Of a stretch of 64,000 bases of DNA, positions 32,532 through 40,496 are shown piece by piece. Every line of letters begins with the position of its first letter. Positions within the stretch are counted from its first letter, which is position 1. The notes under the pieces were generated by a model. It ran no database searches, had not been told where the DNA came from, and was given only the letters and a program-made list of their open reading frames with translations. The DNA lies in the NCBI GenBank assembly GCA_035507035.1, contig DATJOJ010000074.1:99438-163437 (forward strand), read 5' to 3'. This DNA is from DATJOJ01 sp035507035. GTDB taxonomy: Bacteria; Acidobacteriota; Terriglobia; Terriglobales; Acidobacteriaceae. A program made the translations under genes and the position numbers.

Positions 32532-34880
32532 ATGAAACGCTTTTTGCGACCGGTGACGATCGCCTTGTTGGCGGTGGCGGTCGTGTTGTCGGCGGCGGCG
32601 GCCGACAAAGCTAAGGCCTTATATAAGAAGGGCAGAGATGCCGAGGCGCGCCAGAACTACGAGCAGGCATACGACTTTTACAAGCAGGCTTACGACCTGA
32701 AGCCGACGGATTTGGCGTATCGGGCTTCTTTTGAACGATTGCGGTTTTTGGCCGGGGCTGCGCACGTGCATCGAGGGCAACTGCTGCGCGAGGCCGGACA
32801 ACTCGACGCCGCCGAAGCGGAGTTCAAGCAGGCCAGCGAGATCGATCCCTCAAGTGCGATTGCGAGGCAGGAATTGCAGCGCACGAAGCAGATGATCGAC
32901 GAGGCAAAAGCCGGTCCCAAAGTCGAGGCTCCGCCGGCTAATTTTCTGCAGAAACGGATTCAGGAGGCGGGCGGCCCCATCGAGTTGGCGCCCATCTCCA
33001 ATATTCCGATCAATCTAAAAATCACCGAAGATACAAAAGTCATTTATGAGACCGTGGGGAAGCTGGCGGGAATCAATGTTTTGTTCGATCCGGATTACAC
33101 CTCGCGACGTATAAAAATTGAGCTCAACAACGTCTCGCTGGAAGAAGCGCTCCAGATCATCGCAGTGGAATCGAAAACATTCTGGCGGCCGGTTACGCCG
33201 AACACCATTTTTGTTGCCACGGACAATCCCGCTAAGCGGAAAGATCTGGAACAAAGCGTGGTGAAGACGTTTTATCTCAGCAATCTTTCGCAGCCCACCG
33301 AACTGCAGGACATCGTCAATACTCTGCGGCAGATTCTGGAGATTAACCGGGTACAGCCTTTGCCAACGGAAGGCGCGATTGTGGTGCGAGGCACGCCGGA
33401 TCAGATGGCGTTGGCACAAAAGTTAGTGGGAGACCTGGACAAGGCCAAGCCTGAAGTACTGGTCGACGTCGCCATCATGCAGATCAACCGCGACAAGTCC
33501 AAGACGCTGGGCATTAATCCTCCCACCAGCGCGACTGTGCAGTTGCAAAGCAATTTGAACCCGGTTTCGACAACCAACAACGGAACGGTTGCGGGCCAAA
33601 CTACAACGACCACGGGAAGCACCACGCCGGGACAGATCAGCCTGAATACTCTGGCGAACTTGAACGCTAACGACTTTGCGGTGACGATTTCGCAAGCCAC
33701 GGCCACGGCTCTGTTTAGCGATAGCAGCACCAAGCTCATCCAGAAGCCGGAGATTCGCGCGGTAGATGGCCAAAAGGCGTCGCTAAAAATAGGCCAGCGC
33801 GTGCCGGTTGCGACGGGATCGTTCCAGCCGGGCATTGGCGGCGTCGGTATTAACCCGCTGGTGAATACGCAGTTCCAATACCTCGACGTGGGCGTCAATA
33901 TTGACATCACCCCGCGTGTGCATACGAATGGCGATGTGACGCTGAAGATCACGATGGAAGTTTCCGAGGTGGATGGCACATCGAATATCGGCGGAATTAC
34001 TCAGCCGATCATCGGACAAAGAAAGATCGAACATGAAGTGCGGCTCAAAGAAGGCGAAGTGAACATGCTAGGCGGCATGATGGAGGATTCGCAAACCCGT
34101 GCCATTACGGGCTTTCCGCTGTTAGCGCAGATTCCAATCATAAGAAATCTTTTTGGCCAAACTACCCAGGATCATAGCGAGACCGAGACGGTGTTCGTTT
34201 TGATCCCCCACGTCGTGCGCCGTCAGGATATTACGAACGCGAATCAGGAAGCTCTGGATGTGGGGACGGGCAGCGGAATTCAACTGCGGCGCGTGGCCCA
34301 TTCGAGTGATGCGCCGGCGCCGGCTGCCCAGATTCCGAGCCAGGCTCCAGCACCACAAGCAGCGCCGCCGCAGCCGGTCTTGGGAAATTCGCCTGCGGGG
34401 AATACGGCGACTCCGCCGGTCGGGCAGGCTGGAGCAGCGCCACTGTCGCAAGCGGGAGCGTCCGGTGGACCTAGTTTTAGTTTCGATCCGACTACGATCA
34501 CGAAGGCCAAGGGATCGACTTTCGAAGTCAACGTGGTGCTGACCGGCGCACAGAATGCTTACTCGGTTCCACTGCAAGTGAACTACGATCCGAAGTTCTT
34601 GCAGGTAGTAAACGTTTCCAGTGGAACTTTGCTGCAGCAAGATGGACAAGCTGTAGCCGTGGTGCATCGTGATGACGATAGCACTGGAACTTTGCAGGTT
34701 ACCGCGACTCGACCGCCGGGAAGTTCAGGCATCACGGGACAGGGAACTGTAGTGACTTTAACCTTCATGGCGAAGGAAAGCGGCACATCGAAGCTGACCA
34801 TTTCGAAGGGCGGCATGCGCGATCCGGCGATGCAGCCGACCTTAGTGGCGGGAACAACGGCTGCGGTGACGATTCAATAA
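32532..34880 (+). CDS. Secretin (GspD/PilQ-type) fused to a C-terminal cohesin domain
   Basis: A 782-residue exported protein. The ATG at 32532 gives a clean signal peptide (MKRFLRPVTIALLAVAVVLS); ATGs at 32487/32490 would add 14-15 polar residues and are possible. Domains: TPR-like helices (about 25-110), a secretin N0/STN-type domain (TKVIYETVGKLAGINVLFD, about 165-240), an N1-type domain with a HTFYLSNLSQ-like strand, then the secretin beta-barrel region (LKIGQRVPVATGSFQPG; MLGGMMEDSQTRAITGFPLL; FVLIPHVVRR). A Pro/Ala-rich linker leads to a cohesin domain of about 135 residues (FDPTTITKAKGSTFEVNVVL onward). Two pseudopilins follow, so it is the outer-membrane pore of a type II secretion or type IV pilus machine. 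Confidence 0.9.
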   Translation: MKRFLRPVTIALLAVAVVLSAAAADKAKALYKKGRDAEARQNYEQAYDFYKQAYDLKPTDLAYRASFERLRFLAGAAHVHRGQLLREAGQLDAAEAEFKQASEIDPSSAIARQELQRTKQMIDEAKAGPKVEAPPANFLQKRIQEAGGPIELAPISNIPINLKITEDTKVIYETVGKLAGINVLFDPDYTSRRIKIELNNVSLEEALQIIAVESKTFWRPVTPNTIFVATDNPAKRKDLEQSVVKTFYLSNLSQPTELQDIVNTLRQILEINRVQPLPTEGAIVVRGTPDQMALAQKLVGDLDKAKPEVLVDVAIMQINRDKSKTLGINPPTSATVQLQSNLNPVSTTNNGTVAGQTTTTTGSTTPGQISLNTLANLNANDFAVTISQATATALFSDSSTKLIQKPEIRAVDGQKASLKIGQRVPVATGSFQPGIGGVGINPLVNTQFQYLDVGVNIDITPRVHTNGDVTLKITMEVSEVDGTSNIGGITQPIIGQRKIEHEVRLKEGEVNMLGGMMEDSQTRAITGFPLLAQIPIIRNLFGQTTQDHSETETVFVLIPHVVRRQDITNANQEALDVGTGSGIQLRRVAHSSDAPAPAAQIPSQAPAPQAAPPQPVLGNSPAGNTATPPVGQAGAAPLSQAGASGGPSFSFDPTTITKAKGSTFEVNVVLTGAQNAYSVPLQVNYDPKFLQVVNVSSGTLLQQDGQAVAVVHRDDDSTGTLQVTATRPPGSSGITGQGTVVTLTFMAKESGTSKLTISKGGMRDPAMQPTLVAGTTAAVTIQ

Positions 34881-34931
34881 ACGGGCAGGGGGCGCGGTTC
34901 TGGCGCGGTCCCTCTACGAACGCCAGTTCCG

Positions 34932-35432
34932 ATGGTCCATAGTATGAGGTTCGCAGTTCAAAAAAATGGCTTGAAGACTGGTGGAACCGCGTCGATGCGT
35001 GGGTTCACGCTGGTTGAGTTGATCGTGGCGACGATGATCCTGCTGATCCTGACCACGATGGCCGTCCCCATGGCCCGTGTCACCATCAAGCGCGAAAAAG
35101 AGCGGGAATTGCGCCGCGATTTGTGGGAGATGCGTGATGCAATCGATCGTTACAAAGACGCTGCGGACCGCGGAGGCTTTCAAACCAAGGTGGGATCGGA
35201 GAATTATCCTCCGGACCTGGACACGCTGGTGAAGGGCGTGGATGTGAAAGGCAAGAAATTGAAATTCCTGCGGCGGATTCCTGTCGATCCCATGACGGGA
35301 AGCACCGACTGGGGATTGCGCTCGATGCAGGACGACCCCGATTCGGACTCGTGGGGCGGCGACAACGTCTTCGATGTGCATACCAAGTCGCAGGGGCAAG
35401 CGCTCGATGGAACGAATTACAAGGATTGGTAA
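34932..35432 (+). CDS. Type II secretion/type IV pseudopilin (GspG-like), first
   Basis: A 166-residue prepilin-like protein. The processing site and hydrophobic helix are MRGFTLVELIVATMILLILT, cut by prepilin peptidase between G and F. The soluble C-terminal part (RIPVDPMTGSTDWGLRSM; DVFDVHTKS region) resembles the GspG calcium-loop region (PxDPxTG...W). The leader before the cleavage site is long, about 23 residues, if translation starts at the ATG at 34932; shorter leaders start at 34944 or 34995. It lies 51 bp after the secretin and directly abuts the next pseudopilin (TAAATG). Confidence 0.9.
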   Translation: MVHSMRFAVQKNGLKTGGTASMRGFTLVELIVATMILLILTTMAVPMARVTIKREKERELRRDLWEMRDAIDRYKDAADRGGFQTKVGSENYPPDLDTLVKGVDVKGKKLKFLRRIPVDPMTGSTDWGLRSMQDDPDSDSWGGDNVFDVHTKSQGQALDGTNYKDW

Positions 35433-35891
35433 ATGTTTGGGCTGGGCATGAATTCGAGAAACGGACGTCGCTGGGGTGTGGTAAGTCGGCCTGCGCGGCG
35501 AAAGCAGGCGGGATTCACCCTGATCGAGCTGATGATCGTGATCACGATCATGGCGATTTTGATTTCTGTTGCCATGCCGGCGTACCAGCAATCGATTGTG
35601 CGGGCGCGCGAATCAGTGCTGAAGCAAAATCTATTTACGATTCGATCTGTAATCTCCCAGTACACGCTTGATAAGCAGAAAGCCCCGCAGGCGCTGGATG
35701 ATCTGGTCAGTTCCGGTTACTTGAAACAGATTCCCCAGGATCCTGTCACCGGCCGTAACGATACCTGGGTTCCGGACGAAGAGCAGGACCAGATTTTGTC
35801 GATCGACCAGCAGGACCAGGGCGGCATCATCGACGTGCACAGCGGGTCGACGGCGGTTGGGAGCGATGGAACCGCGTATAACACGTGGTAG
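35433..35891 (+). CDS. Type II secretion/type IV pseudopilin (GspG-like), second
   Basis: A 152-residue prepilin-like protein with processing site AGFTLIELMIVITIMAILI after a 25-residue leader. Its C-terminal part has QIPQDPVTGRNDTWVP and DIVDVHSG-like elements similar to the first pseudopilin, so the two are paralogues in tandem. The ATG abuts the stop codon of the first gene (stop at 35430-35432), so translation is coupled. Together with the secretin they form a compact three-gene operon; ATPase and inner-membrane platform genes are not in the window. Confidence 0.9.
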   Translation: MFGLGMNSRNGRRWGVVSRPARRKQAGFTLIELMIVITIMAILISVAMPAYQQSIVRARESVLKQNLFTIRSVISQYTLDKQKAPQALDDLVSSGYLKQIPQDPVTGRNDTWVPDEEQDQILSIDQQDQGGIIDVHSGSTAVGSDGTAYNTW

Positions 35892-35971
35892 AGCTATCAG
35901 CAATCGGCGGTCAGCTATCAGATGTCTGCTATGCAGTGCGGATCACACACATCCCTTCTAACGCATGATGT

Positions 35972-36538
35972 ATGAGTCCGGTTACGCATTTTCTTACGGG
36001 CTGGGTCTTCGCGAACACGACCGGTTTGGGGAAAAGAGACCGGGCGATCGTGACGCTGTCTTGCGTCGTTCCGGACGTGGACGGCATTGGAATTGTCCCG
36101 GAATTGCTCACTTCGAGTTCAGCGCATCCTCTGCTGTGGTTTTCGCTCTATCACCACAAACTGCACACTTTGACATTTGCGGTTGTCATCGCCATAGCTG
36201 CGTTTTTTCTGGCGGACGAAAAGCGGAAGACTGGTTTGTTGTCATTGGCGAGCTTCCACTTGCACCTTATTGAAGACATTGCAGGCTCGCGTGGGCCAGA
36301 CGGATACCAGTGGCCGATTCCTTACTTTGCCCCCTTTTCTCACGCCGGCAATCTGGTTTGGCGAGGCCAGTGGGCGCTCAACGCATGGCCTAATGTTCTG
36401 ATCACGATTGTGTTATTGTTCCTCACACTAGTACTCGCTTGGAAGCGCGGGTATTCTCCGCTGGAAATGATTTCGCGCCGTGCCGATACCGAGTTCACGA
36501 GCACACTTCGGCGACGCTTCACTCATGCGCGAATTTGA
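35972..36538 (+). CDS. YdjM-like (DUF457) membrane-bound metal-dependent hydrolase family protein
   Basis: A 188-residue membrane protein with the family's opening MSPVTHFLTGWVFANT, the SCVVPDVDGIG motif, and HHKLHTLTFAVVIA and HLHLIEDIAGSRG histidine motifs, which supply metal ligands. Three to four hydrophobic helices are visible, including the C-terminal NVLITIVLLFLTLVLAW. Members are annotated as inner-membrane metal-dependent hydrolases; the substrate is unknown. It lies 80 bp after the pseudopilin genes and 32 bp before hutU, but a functional link to either is not evident. Confidence 0.82.
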   Translation: MSPVTHFLTGWVFANTTGLGKRDRAIVTLSCVVPDVDGIGIVPELLTSSSAHPLLWFSLYHHKLHTLTFAVVIAIAAFFLADEKRKTGLLSLASFHLHLIEDIAGSRGPDGYQWPIPYFAPFSHAGNLVWRGQWALNAWPNVLITIVLLFLTLVLAWKRGYSPLEMISRRADTEFTSTLRRRFTHARI

Positions 36539-36558
36539 ATCGGATACACCCAAAGCAC

Positions 36559-36564
36559 TACCAT
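36559..36564 (+). promoter_or_regulatory. -10-like hexamer for a leaderless hutU start
   Basis: TACCAT is followed 6 nt later by the ATG of hutU at 36571 and no ribosome site is seen. Confidence 0.35.
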
Positions 36565-36570
36565 TAATAC

Positions 36571-38253
36571 ATGCCGGTAGAGACTGAGATTTCTCCCACG
36601 ACTTATACGCCGATTCGCGCGCCGCGCGGCACGACAATTTCCTGCAAAAGCTGGCAGCAGGAAGCGGCGATGCGAATGTTGATGAACAACCTCGATGAGG
36701 AAGTCGGCGAGCGGCCCCGTGATCTCGTGGTTTATGGCGGCACGGGGCGCGCGGCACGAAGTTGGGAGGCTTACCATGCGATCGTTCGTTCGCTGAAAGA
36801 TTTGGGGAATGACGAGACGTTGCTGGTGCAATCGGGCAAGCCGGTGGGCATTTTCAAGACTCACGAGTACGCGCCGAGAGTTTTGATCGCAAACTCGAAT
36901 CTGGTCGGCCACTGGTCGAATTGGGAGAAGTTCAACGAACTGGAGCGCGCCGGGCTGATGATGTATGGCCAGATGACGGCGGGTTCGTGGATCTATATCG
37001 GCTCGCAGGGTATCGTGCAAGGGACGTTTGAGACTTTCTCGGCTGCGGGAGAAAAACATTTTGGGGGAGATCTTGCTGGGAAGTTGATCGTCAGCGGCGG
37101 CATGGGTGGCATGGGTGGCGCGCAGCCACTGGCAGCCACCATGACCGGCGCCGCGTTTCTGGGGATTGATGTCGATCCCGAGCGCATCAAGAAGCGGTTG
37201 AAGACCGGCTATTGCGATTTCATGGTGAACACGCTTGACGAGGCGTTGCGCATCCTGAAGAACGCGGTTCGAAAAAAGGAAAATGTTTCGGTCGGGCTAG
37301 TGGGCAATTGCGCGGACATGATTCCTGAGATGGCGGAACGCGGCGTCGTTCCTGACATTCTCACTGATCAGACGTCGGCGCATGATCCGCTGAATGGCTA
37401 CGTGCCGAATGGCATGAGCTTTGACGAGGCGCTGGAGTTACGCAAGCGCGATCCCCAGGCGTATCAGGAAAAATCGCTGGATGCAATCGCGAGGCACGTG
37501 GAAGGCATGTTGCGCCTGCAGAAGATGGGATCAGTCACTTTTGATTACGGGAACAATATCCGGACATTTGCTTTCGAGCGCGGGGTGAAGGATGCCTATG
37601 ACTTTCCCGGATTTGTGCCGGCGTATATTCGGCCGCTGTTTTGTGAAGGGCGCGGACCGTTTCGTTGGGCGGCGCTGTCGGGCGAGCCCTCGGATATTCA
37701 CGTCACAGACGACTTGGTGCTTGAGTTATTCCCCGACAATCGGATTTTGCGGCGCTGGATCGATTTGGCGCGGAAGCGGATCAAGTTCCAAGGGTTGCCG
37801 GCACGAATCTGTTGGCTGGGATACGGCGAGAGAGCGCAATTCGGGCTGGCGATCAACGATCTGGTAAAGAAAGGCAAGATCAAAGGGCCAATCGTGATTG
37901 GCCGCGATCATCTGGATTGCGGATCGGTCGCGTCCCCTTTCCGCGAAACCGAAAGCATGAAAGACGGCAGTGACGCGGTCGCGGATTGGCCGCTGCTGAA
38001 TGCGCTGCTTAACACGGCTGCCGGCGCGTCCTGGGTATCGATTCATAACGGCGGAGGCGTGGGAATCGGCTATTCGTTGCACGCGGGGCAAGTCACAGTT
38101 GCTGACGGAACCGAGATGATGGCGCAACGAATTGAGCGCGTGCTGACAACGGATCCGGGAATGGGCATTATTCGGCATGTGGATGCGGGATATGAAGAGG
38201 CTGGCGACTTCGCAAAGAAAAAGGGCGTGAAGATCCCGATGCAGAATCAATGA
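36571..38253 (+). CDS. hutU: Urocanate hydratase
   Basis: HutU converts urocanate to imidazolonepropionate, the second step of histidine breakdown, using a tightly bound NAD+. The 560-residue protein is of standard length. The glycine-rich NAD site GGMGGMGGAQPLAATMTGA and the region GNCADMIPEMAERGVVPDI, QTSAHDPLNGYVP and HNGGGVGIGYSLHAGQV are characteristic. The stop overlaps the hutI start by 4 bp (ATGA). hutH (histidine ammonia-lyase) and the later formimino-glutamate steps are not in the window. Confidence 0.97.
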   Translation: MPVETEISPTTYTPIRAPRGTTISCKSWQQEAAMRMLMNNLDEEVGERPRDLVVYGGTGRAARSWEAYHAIVRSLKDLGNDETLLVQSGKPVGIFKTHEYAPRVLIANSNLVGHWSNWEKFNELERAGLMMYGQMTAGSWIYIGSQGIVQGTFETFSAAGEKHFGGDLAGKLIVSGGMGGMGGAQPLAATMTGAAFLGIDVDPERIKKRLKTGYCDFMVNTLDEALRILKNAVRKKENVSVGLVGNCADMIPEMAERGVVPDILTDQTSAHDPLNGYVPNGMSFDEALELRKRDPQAYQEKSLDAIARHVEGMLRLQKMGSVTFDYGNNIRTFAFERGVKDAYDFPGFVPAYIRPLFCEGRGPFRWAALSGEPSDIHVTDDLVLELFPDNRILRRWIDLARKRIKFQGLPARICWLGYGERAQFGLAINDLVKKGKIKGPIVIGRDHLDCGSVASPFRETESMKDGSDAVADWPLLNALLNTAAGASWVSIHNGGGVGIGYSLHAGQVTVADGTEMMAQRIERVLTTDPGMGIIRHVDAGYEEAGDFAKKKGVKIPMQNQ

Positions 38254-39545
38254 CGGTCCATCACAGAGACACGGAGGCGCGGAGGCCGACTCCGCTTCTT
38301 CTCCTGAATATTGGCCAGCTTCTTACTCTGCGGTCTTCCGACATCGGGCCGCGACGCGGCGCAGAGCTTTCCGAGTTGGGAATCATCGAAGACGCTGCGG
38401 TGCTCTGCTTGGGGGGCAAGATCGTCTCGGTCGGTAAAACCAAAGAAGCGCTGCGCGATCCCTGGCTCAAGAAGCATCGCAAAAAAGTCACGGAAATTGA
38501 CTGCAAAGGACACGTAGTCGTGCCGGGATTTGTCGATTCCCACACCCACCCAGCGTTCATTCAGCCGAGGCTGGTGGATTTTGAGAAACGCGTTTGCGGC
38601 GCAACTTACGAACAGATCGCCGAAGCTGGGGGAGGAATTCGATCGAGCGTCGAAGCGGTGCGTAAGGCGGGGAAGAGTCAACTGACAGAAAAAGTGTGGG
38701 AAGGCCTGCAGCAGATGGCTGCGCAGGGGACGACGACGGCGGAGGCGAAATCCGGGTACGGACTGACCTTAGATTCGGAGTTGAAATCCCTTTCGGCTAT
38801 TAAGGCTGCGGCCGCGCAGTGGGCCGGAACCGTGGTCGGTACATTGCTTGGCGCGCACGTTGTCCCTAAAGAATTTCAGGGCCGGTCGCAGGAATATGTG
38901 GAAGTGGTTTGCCAGGAGATGATTCCGCAAGTGGCCAAGCGCAAGCTTGCACAATTTGCGGACGTCTTTACGGACGCTGGCGCCTTCAGCGTGAAAGAAA
39001 CAGAACAAATTTTTCAAGTGGCCCAACAGCACGGACTCGGCGTGCGGGCGCATGTCTGCCAGTTAACTGAAAGCGCGCTGCAGCCGTTGCTGCGGTTCAA
39101 GCCGGCATCGTTTGATCATTTGGATCACGTGAGTGATGAGGACGTGAAAGCACTGGCTGGAACCGACACTGTCGCGACGCTGGTTCCTGGAGCCAATTAT
39201 TTCTTAGGATTGGAAAAATATCCGCCGGCGCGGAAGCTGATTGATTCTGGCGTGGCAGTCGCGCTCGCCAGCGATTACAACCCCGGCTCGTCGCCGACGC
39301 CGAGCATGCCTTTCGTATTGTCTCTGGCGTGCACGCACATGAAAATGTCGCCAGCGGAGGCGATCTCGGCGGCGACCATCAATGGAGCGTGGGCCCTGCG
39401 GCTGCAGGGCAGGAAAGGTTCGATCGAAGCAGGGAAAGACGCCGACCTCGCGGTATTTGCAGTGAAAGATTATCGCGAGATCGCGTACTGGTTTGCGACG
39501 AACCGATGCGAACTGGTGGTGTTGAACGGGAATGTCAGCGGGTGA
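38250..39545 (+). CDS. hutI: Imidazolonepropionase
   Basis: HutI hydrolyses imidazolonepropionate to N-formimino-glutamate. The 431-residue amidohydrolase has the metal motif DSHTHPAF, the GTTTAEAKSGYGL core, HVCQLTE, FDHLDHVSDEDV and ALASDYNPGSSPTPSM. The start ATG overlaps the hutU stop (ATGA), so translation is coupled. The first 15 residues (MTVHHRDTEARRPTP) are encoded by a stretch (38262-38285) of the dispersed 'CACAGAGACACGGAGG' repeat family, so this N-terminal tail is probably recent and non-essential. Confidence 0.97.
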   Translation: MTVHHRDTEARRPTPLLLLNIGQLLTLRSSDIGPRRGAELSELGIIEDAAVLCLGGKIVSVGKTKEALRDPWLKKHRKKVTEIDCKGHVVVPGFVDSHTHPAFIQPRLVDFEKRVCGATYEQIAEAGGGIRSSVEAVRKAGKSQLTEKVWEGLQQMAAQGTTTAEAKSGYGLTLDSELKSLSAIKAAAAQWAGTVVGTLLGAHVVPKEFQGRSQEYVEVVCQEMIPQVAKRKLAQFADVFTDAGAFSVKETEQIFQVAQQHGLGVRAHVCQLTESALQPLLRFKPASFDHLDHVSDEDVKALAGTDTVATLVPGANYFLGLEKYPPARKLIDSGVAVALASDYNPGSSPTPSMPFVLSLACTHMKMSPAEAISAATINGAWALRLQGRKGSIEAGKDADLAVFAVKDYREIAYWFATNRCELVVLNGNVSG

Positions 39546-39609
39546 GCTGCCTCGCTGAATGTGGTGGCTGCCGTCGCCTTATCAAAACCCAATGGGCGAG
39601 GAGATCACA

Positions 39610-39638
39610 TTGAGGGAATGCGGCGTGATTGTTATAAT
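39610..39638 (+). promoter_or_regulatory. Promoter of tRNA-Phe
   Basis: TTGAGG at 39610-39615, a 17-bp spacer, and TATAAT at 39633-39638 preceded by TG (extended -10). Transcription would start about 100 nt before the tRNA; the leader holds a 7-bp hairpin (CAACGCT-TCCC-AGCGTTG, 39651-39668). Confidence 0.6.
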
Positions 39639-39746
39639 CGGGCTGTTCCACAACGCTTCCCAGCGTTGAAGCCCACAGCCATTCTGTCCCATCTGAGTCG
39701 AACAGCGACTCGAGAGAAAGATTGGGCAGCCCAGCTGTAGCCAAGT

Positions 39747-39822
39747 GGCCAGGTAGCTCAGGTGGTAGAGCGCAGCCCTGAAAAGGCTGGCGTCGGCGGT
39801 TCAACTCCGTCCCTGGCCACCA
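39747..39822 (+). tRNA. tRNA-Phe (anticodon GAA), CCA encoded
   Basis: A 76-nt cloverleaf: acceptor GGCCAGG/CCTGGCC, D-stem GCTC/GAGC, anticodon stem CAGCC/GGCTG around CTGAAAA (anticodon GAA), variable loop GCGTC, T-arm GGCGG-TTCAACT-CCGTC, discriminator A and encoded CCA. The 3' 49 bp (39775-39823) are duplicated at 42666-42714, bracketing an accessory segment. Confidence 0.97.
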
Positions 39823-40027
39823 TTTAACATCAATAAGTTACAAGATAACGTCGCTGCACCTTGTTCTCTTCTGGATCATCTTCTTTACCTGGTAAGTCTC
39901 TTAAAATCAATAAAAAACATGGTCGTTGGCCGCTGATCAGCAGAAATAGGCTGGCGTCGCCCACGTGCTCTGCCATCTCACAGATTCAGCAGCACATAGA
40001 GAAGGGCAGGGACGAGCATTTTTTGCG

Positions 40028-40048
40028 CGCGAACCATTCGCGAACATC
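40028..40048. repeat. 21-bp direct repeat (first copy)
   Basis: CGCGAACCAT then TCGCGAACATC, identical to 42530-42550. It carries GCGAAC twice. One copy lies just inside each end of the tRNA-Phe-bracketed segment. Confidence 0.6.
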
Positions 40049-40100
40049 GTTTGACAAGAAAAGACCCACTAACGCTGCAGATCAAGATTTTTCGGGGAAA

Positions 40101-40129
40101 AGGCGGCATTCGAGCCGCCTTCTCTTTTT
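40101..40129 (+). terminator. Factor-independent terminator
   Basis: AGGCGGC-ATTCGA-GCCGCCT stem-loop followed by TCTCTTTTT. It is the first strong terminator after tRNA-Phe, about 280 bp downstream. Confidence 0.8.
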
Positions 40130-40195
40130 GTGTGGGCCGGAACCGGCGCACGGCACGTTTCGTATGAGGAGTGAAGAAGTTTCTATGGAGAGTGT

Positions 40196-40243
40196 ATGAC
40201 AAATCCTCAACCTGATTTACCCACGGAAGGAATTCTTGCCAGG
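40196..40243 (+). pseudogene. Truncated 5' copy of the CPBP-protease gene
   Basis: The ATG at 40196 starts MTNPQPDLPTEGI, the same N-terminus as the CPBP gene at 41398, with about 43 of 48 bases matching. After the 15th codon the copy diverges into a palindromic repeat and the frame stops at 40291. Third-position changes (ACA/ACC, GAT/GAC) suggest both copies were once translated. Upstream bases GGAGAGTGT and GGAGCGTTT are also similar. This is either the relic of a tandem duplicate or of a recombination event. Confidence 0.65.
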
Positions 40244-40251
40244 ACGCGTGG

Positions 40252-40282
40252 CCCACTCAAGCCCGGTTTTAGCTTGAGTGGG
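40252..40282. repeat. Perfect 11-bp palindrome CCCACTCAAGC...GCTTGAGTGGG
   Basis: Nine-nt loop CCGGTTTTA. Lies directly after the truncated CPBP copy. Confidence 0.7.
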
Positions 40283-40316
40283 ATAATTTGAAGAGGAACT
40301 GTAAGCTTTGGAAGTC

Positions 40317-40345
40317 CCCACACAACGAAAACCGCGTTGTGTGGG
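40317..40345. repeat. Perfect 11-bp palindrome CCCACACAACG...CGTTGTGTGGG
   Basis: Seven-nt loop AAAACCG. Different sequence but the same CCCAC...GTGGG ends and stem length as the neighbour at 40252, 54 bp apart. Confidence 0.7.
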
Positions 40346-40496
40346 CCGCCCCCAAGAGTTGCCGACCACCCGATCTAGGCACCGTTTTGGCCAATTTACT
40401 TACGTGTGGTGATTTACGCAAGACGCCATGTCGCGCACTGCGAAATCGCCTCAGTCACGAAGTGGTCTCAAACCCGAAGCTTCCGCGGAGAGTAGA

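Larger units (their letters stand above)
39823..40496. other. Gene-poor region between tRNA-Phe and araC-like gene
   Basis: About 670 bp with no intact gene. It contains a 21-bp repeat, a terminator, the truncated CPBP copy and two palindromes, each listed separately. Confidence 0.6.
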
